DNA of 11,453 nucleotides from Nanobdellota archaeon. GTDB lineage: Archaea > Nanobdellota > Nanobdellia > Pacearchaeales > GW2011-AR1. Positions 9,866 to 11,453 of the stretch are shown piece by piece. The position numbers were made by a program, and so were the translations under genes. Within the stretch, counting starts at the first letter, position 1; each line of letters begins with the position of its first letter. The notes below the pieces were generated by a model. It searched no databases, was not told the DNA's origin, and worked only from the letters and a program-made list of their open reading frames with translations. The DNA lies in contig JAHKAF010000073.1 of the NCBI GenBank assembly GCA_018825865.1, positions 1 to 11,453 on the forward strand, read 5' to 3'.

Positions 9866-11453
9866 ATGTTCAAACCAAAGAAAGGCGAAGTTCGGAAACC
9901 GACGAAGACGATTTCAGGGATAACTCCTGTTGCTGTGATGTTGCCTCCGCGGAAATGTAATCATGGAATGTGTATTTATTGTCCGAATATGGATGTGCCT
10001 CAGAGTTATACTCCGAAGAGCCCTGTTGTTATGCGTGCCATGCGAGTGAATTATGATTCATATAAACAGGTTCGGGCGAGGATTAAGGCGTTTGAGGTGA
10101 TGAATCATCCGACAGAGAAAGTTGAACTGATTATTATGGGAGGGACGTTTCTCGAATACCCGACGAAGTTTCAGTATAAATTTGTTAAAGGTTGTTATGA
10201 TGCACTTAATAGAAAAAAGAGCAAGAGTTTGGTGCTGGCGCAGAAGTTGAATGAAAGCAAATCAAAGATTTCCATTCGTCCTTCAATTGAAGAATTAAAA
10301 GAACAACTAAGAATAACACAATTGAAGAACGAGAAGTCAAAGCATAGGTGTGTGGCGCTTTGTGTTGAGACTCGTCCAGATGTTTGTATTGAGTTTATTG
10401 ATAGGATGAGAGAATGGGGGGTTACGCGGGTTGAGTTAGGGGTGCAGATTATCGACGATAAAATTTATGAGAAAGTTAAGCGAGGGCATACTGTTCAGGA
10501 TGTTGTGGATGCTACGCGGGAGTTGAAAAACGCAGGTTTTAAAGTCGGTTATCATATAATGCCTGGGCTTCCTGGAAGCAGTTTGAAAAAGGATTTGAAA
10601 TTGTTTAAGAAACTTTTTTCTGATGAGAGGTTTAAGCCAGATCAGTTGAAGATTTATCCGTGTCAGGTTATGCCGAGTTCTGAACTTGAGAATTTGTATT
10701 GGAGTAAGAAATACGAACCTTATACTCGGGAAGAGACAGAGAAGATTTTGATTAAGATGTTGAAGGCGGTTCCGCGGTATTGCCGGGTTATGAGAGTTAT
10801 GCGTGAGATCCCGCCAGAGTATATTGTTGCTGGGACAACGAGAATTGATTTGCGTCGAGAGATTGAGAGAGAGTTGAGAGGTAAGGGGATTAAGTTAAAT
10901 GAGATTCGGTATAGAGAGATTGGGTTTAATTCAAGGAACTTTGCTCAGGATTCCCGCCCACCTGCCCGTCAGCACCTTCGGTGCAGACAAGAGTTAGTCT
11001 CGCAAAGTTTAAGTGAGGTTAAATTGAATGTTACTAAGTATAAATCGTCTGGAGGAGAGGAATATTTTTTAGAGATTGTAAATAAAAATGATATCTTGTT
11101 TGGGTTGTTGAGGTTGAGAATTGCTTCACTTTGTTCAGAGATTGATGGCTCAAAACTGACTGCGTCAAGTTTTTCGCTTAAGAAAAAATCGTTAAAGGAA
11201 AATATTTCATTAACTACTTCCCAGCGGAGCACCTTGGCGAAGACTGGTGCGGAGCAAAGTAATTCTGAGTACAGCGAGGGTAAATTTGCAATTATAAGAG
11301 AACTCCATATATACGGACAAGCTCTTAAATTGGGGCAAGAAGGAAAAATATCTCAGCATATGGGTTTGGGTAAATGGCTGATGGATGAAGCAGAGAAGAT
11401 TTGTCGAAGAGAGAATGGGCGCCGCTCGGCGTATACCCAACCAAGTAGGTGCA
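9866..11453 (+). CDS. elp3: Elp3-type radical-SAM / acetyltransferase tRNA U34 modification enzyme (3' end outside window)
   Basis: Elp3 uses a radical-SAM cluster and acetyl-CoA to build carboxymethyl at C5 of wobble uridine (cm5U). 529 residues are visible without a stop. The radical-SAM cysteines are Cys31, Cys36 and Cys39 in CNHGMCIYC, followed by PQSYTPKSPVVMRAMR, MGGTF, KHRCVALCVETRPD, VELGVQ, YHIMPGLPGSS and QLKIYPCQVMPSSEL. The acetyltransferase half contains RYREIGFNSRN, YKSSGGEEYFL, GLLRLRI, IIRELHIYG and QHMGLGKWLMDEAEKI. Only 30 residues precede the first Cys, against roughly 70-100 in typical archaeal Elp3, so the N-terminal tRNA-binding part is shortened; an in-frame TAA at 9839 fixes this start. 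Extra stretches lie at about 131-157, 359-385, 422-475 and from 519 on; three of these coincide with GC-rich hairpins, all in the acetyltransferase half. The frame is intact throughout, so it is probably functional. Confidence 0.93.
   Translation, partial: MFKPKKGEVRKPTKTISGITPVAVMLPPRKCNHGMCIYCPNMDVPQSYTPKSPVVMRAMRVNYDSYKQVRARIKAFEVMNHPTEKVELIIMGGTFLEYPTKFQYKFVKGCYDALNRKKSKSLVLAQKLNESKSKISIRPSIEELKEQLRITQLKNEKSKHRCVALCVETRPDVCIEFIDRMREWGVTRVELGVQIIDDKIYEKVKRGHTVQDVVDATRELKNAGFKVGYHIMPGLPGSSLKKDLKLFKKLFSDERFKPDQLKIYPCQVMPSSELENLYWSKKYEPYTREETEKILIKMLKAVPRYCRVMRVMREIPPEYIVAGTTRIDLRREIERELRGKGIKLNEIRYREIGFNSRNFAQDSRPPARQHLRCRQELVSQSLSEVKLNVTKYKSSGGEEYFLEIVNKNDILFGLLRLRIASLCSEIDGSKLTASSFSLKKKSLKENISLTTSQRSTLAKTGAEQSNSEYSEGKFAIIRELHIYGQALKLGQEGKISQHMGLGKWLMDEAEKICRRENGRRSAYTQPSRC
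10262..10336 (+). repeat. AT-rich insertion in the Elp3 radical-SAM domain with an 11-bp direct repeat
   Basis: About 25 residues separate SLVLAQKLNE from KHRCVALCVETRPD, which are normally almost adjacent in Elp3. CAATTGAAGAA occurs at 10284-10294 and again at 10319-10329, and the first copy is part of the palindrome TTCAATTGAA. Composition is AT-rich, unlike the other insertions, so it may be of a different origin. Confidence 0.4.
10955..11006 (+). repeat. In-frame palindromic element in Elp3, first acetyltransferase insertion
   Basis: GCACC-TTC-GGTGC (10972-10984) is a perfect 5-bp hairpin, followed directly by AGAC (10985-10988) pairing with GTCT (10997-11000). It encodes about residues 359-385, between FNSRN and the VTKYKSSGGEEYF strand, which are nearly contiguous in other Elp3 proteins. 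The GC-rich start (10953-10970) contrasts sharply with the surrounding gene. Confidence 0.65.
11151..11280 (+). repeat. In-frame palindromic element(s) in Elp3, second acetyltransferase insertion
   Basis: About 50 extra residues (422-475) separate GLLRLRIAS from IIRELHIYG, normally around ten. Within this lie a small hairpin TGAC-TGC-GTCA (11158-11168) and a larger one in which GCACC (11229-11233) pairs with GGTGC (11246-11250). The stem sequence GCACC/GGTGC is the same as at 10972-10984, which suggests related elements. Confidence 0.6.
11417..11453 (+). repeat. In-frame palindromic element in Elp3, third insertion (cut by window end)
   Basis: CGCC-GCTC-GGCG (11420-11431) is followed by TATACCC (11432-11438), closely matching the element at 801-817 in both hairpin loop and trailing TACCC. 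It interrupts the segment after AEKICRRENG, where Elp3 proteins continue with a KKI.VISG strand. Whether the frame returns to that strand cannot be seen here. Confidence 0.55.

Noticed and set aside
10950..11290. Elp3 as a broken pseudogene or as containing an intron or intein
   Set aside because: The frame is continuous, conserved motifs continue on both sides of each insertion, and the inserts are far too short and motif-free for an intein.
10969..11440. Minus-strand open frames within elp3
   Set aside because: They are antisense to an intact, well-conserved reading frame and match no family I know.

Overview
The window looks like a compact, AT-rich archaeal chromosome segment, most likely from a small-genome DPANN-type lineage (Woesearchaeota/Pacearchaeota-like; this placement is inference). 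The evidence is as follows. The threonyl-tRNA synthetase has the archaea-specific N-terminal editing domain, the TrpRS is of archaeal type, and Elp3 is of archaeal type. Nearly every gene has a TATA-like box about 25-30 bp before its start codon and no Shine-Dalgarno sequence, which suggests leaderless mRNAs. Convergent genes abut or overlap at their stop codons.

Layout. 100-1672 (+) is a two-gene operon: a PP-loop thiouridylase-like protein with an NFACT-R-like C-terminus, then a catalytically degenerate homologue of the tRNA thiolase NcsA/Ctu1. 1673-3706 (-) encodes a secreted-and-anchored receptor-like protein with an Ig-like ectodomain, one membrane helix and a degenerate class III nucleotidyl-cyclase domain inside the cell. 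3800-4975 (+) is TrpRS. 5016-5444 (+) is an unknown small protein. 5441-6016 (-) is an exported SleB/CwlJ-like hydrolase. 6074-7774 (+) is ThrRS. 7779-8027 (-) and 8167-8397 (+) are small unknown proteins. 8394-8990 (-) is a Trm9-like SAM methyltransferase. 9043-9636 (+) is a YfbR/HDDC2-type HD phosphohydrolase. 9637-9865 is a repeat-rich intergenic region. 9866 to the window end (+) is Elp3, cut by the window edge.

How the genes fit together. Elp3, the Trm9-like methyltransferase and two thiolase-like proteins are all expected to act on wobble uridine 34 of tRNA (the cm5U, mcm5U and s2U steps), and two aminoacyl-tRNA synthetases sit among them. The window therefore reads as a loose tRNA-decoding neighbourhood, although the genes are not one operon.

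Most unusual signal. Short GC-rich hairpin elements lie in frame inside conserved genes: the NFACT-R domain of the first gene, the C-terminus of the degenerate thiolase, the N-terminus of TrpRS, and at least three places in the Elp3 acetyltransferase domain. They add about 10-50 residues at places where the families normally have short loops. A 19-bp repeat, ATACCCYAWAGGGCATAAA, occurs once in a coding element (1518-1536) and twice in the intergenic region before elp3. This resembles the Rickettsia palindromic elements in behaviour; I know of no archaeal counterpart.
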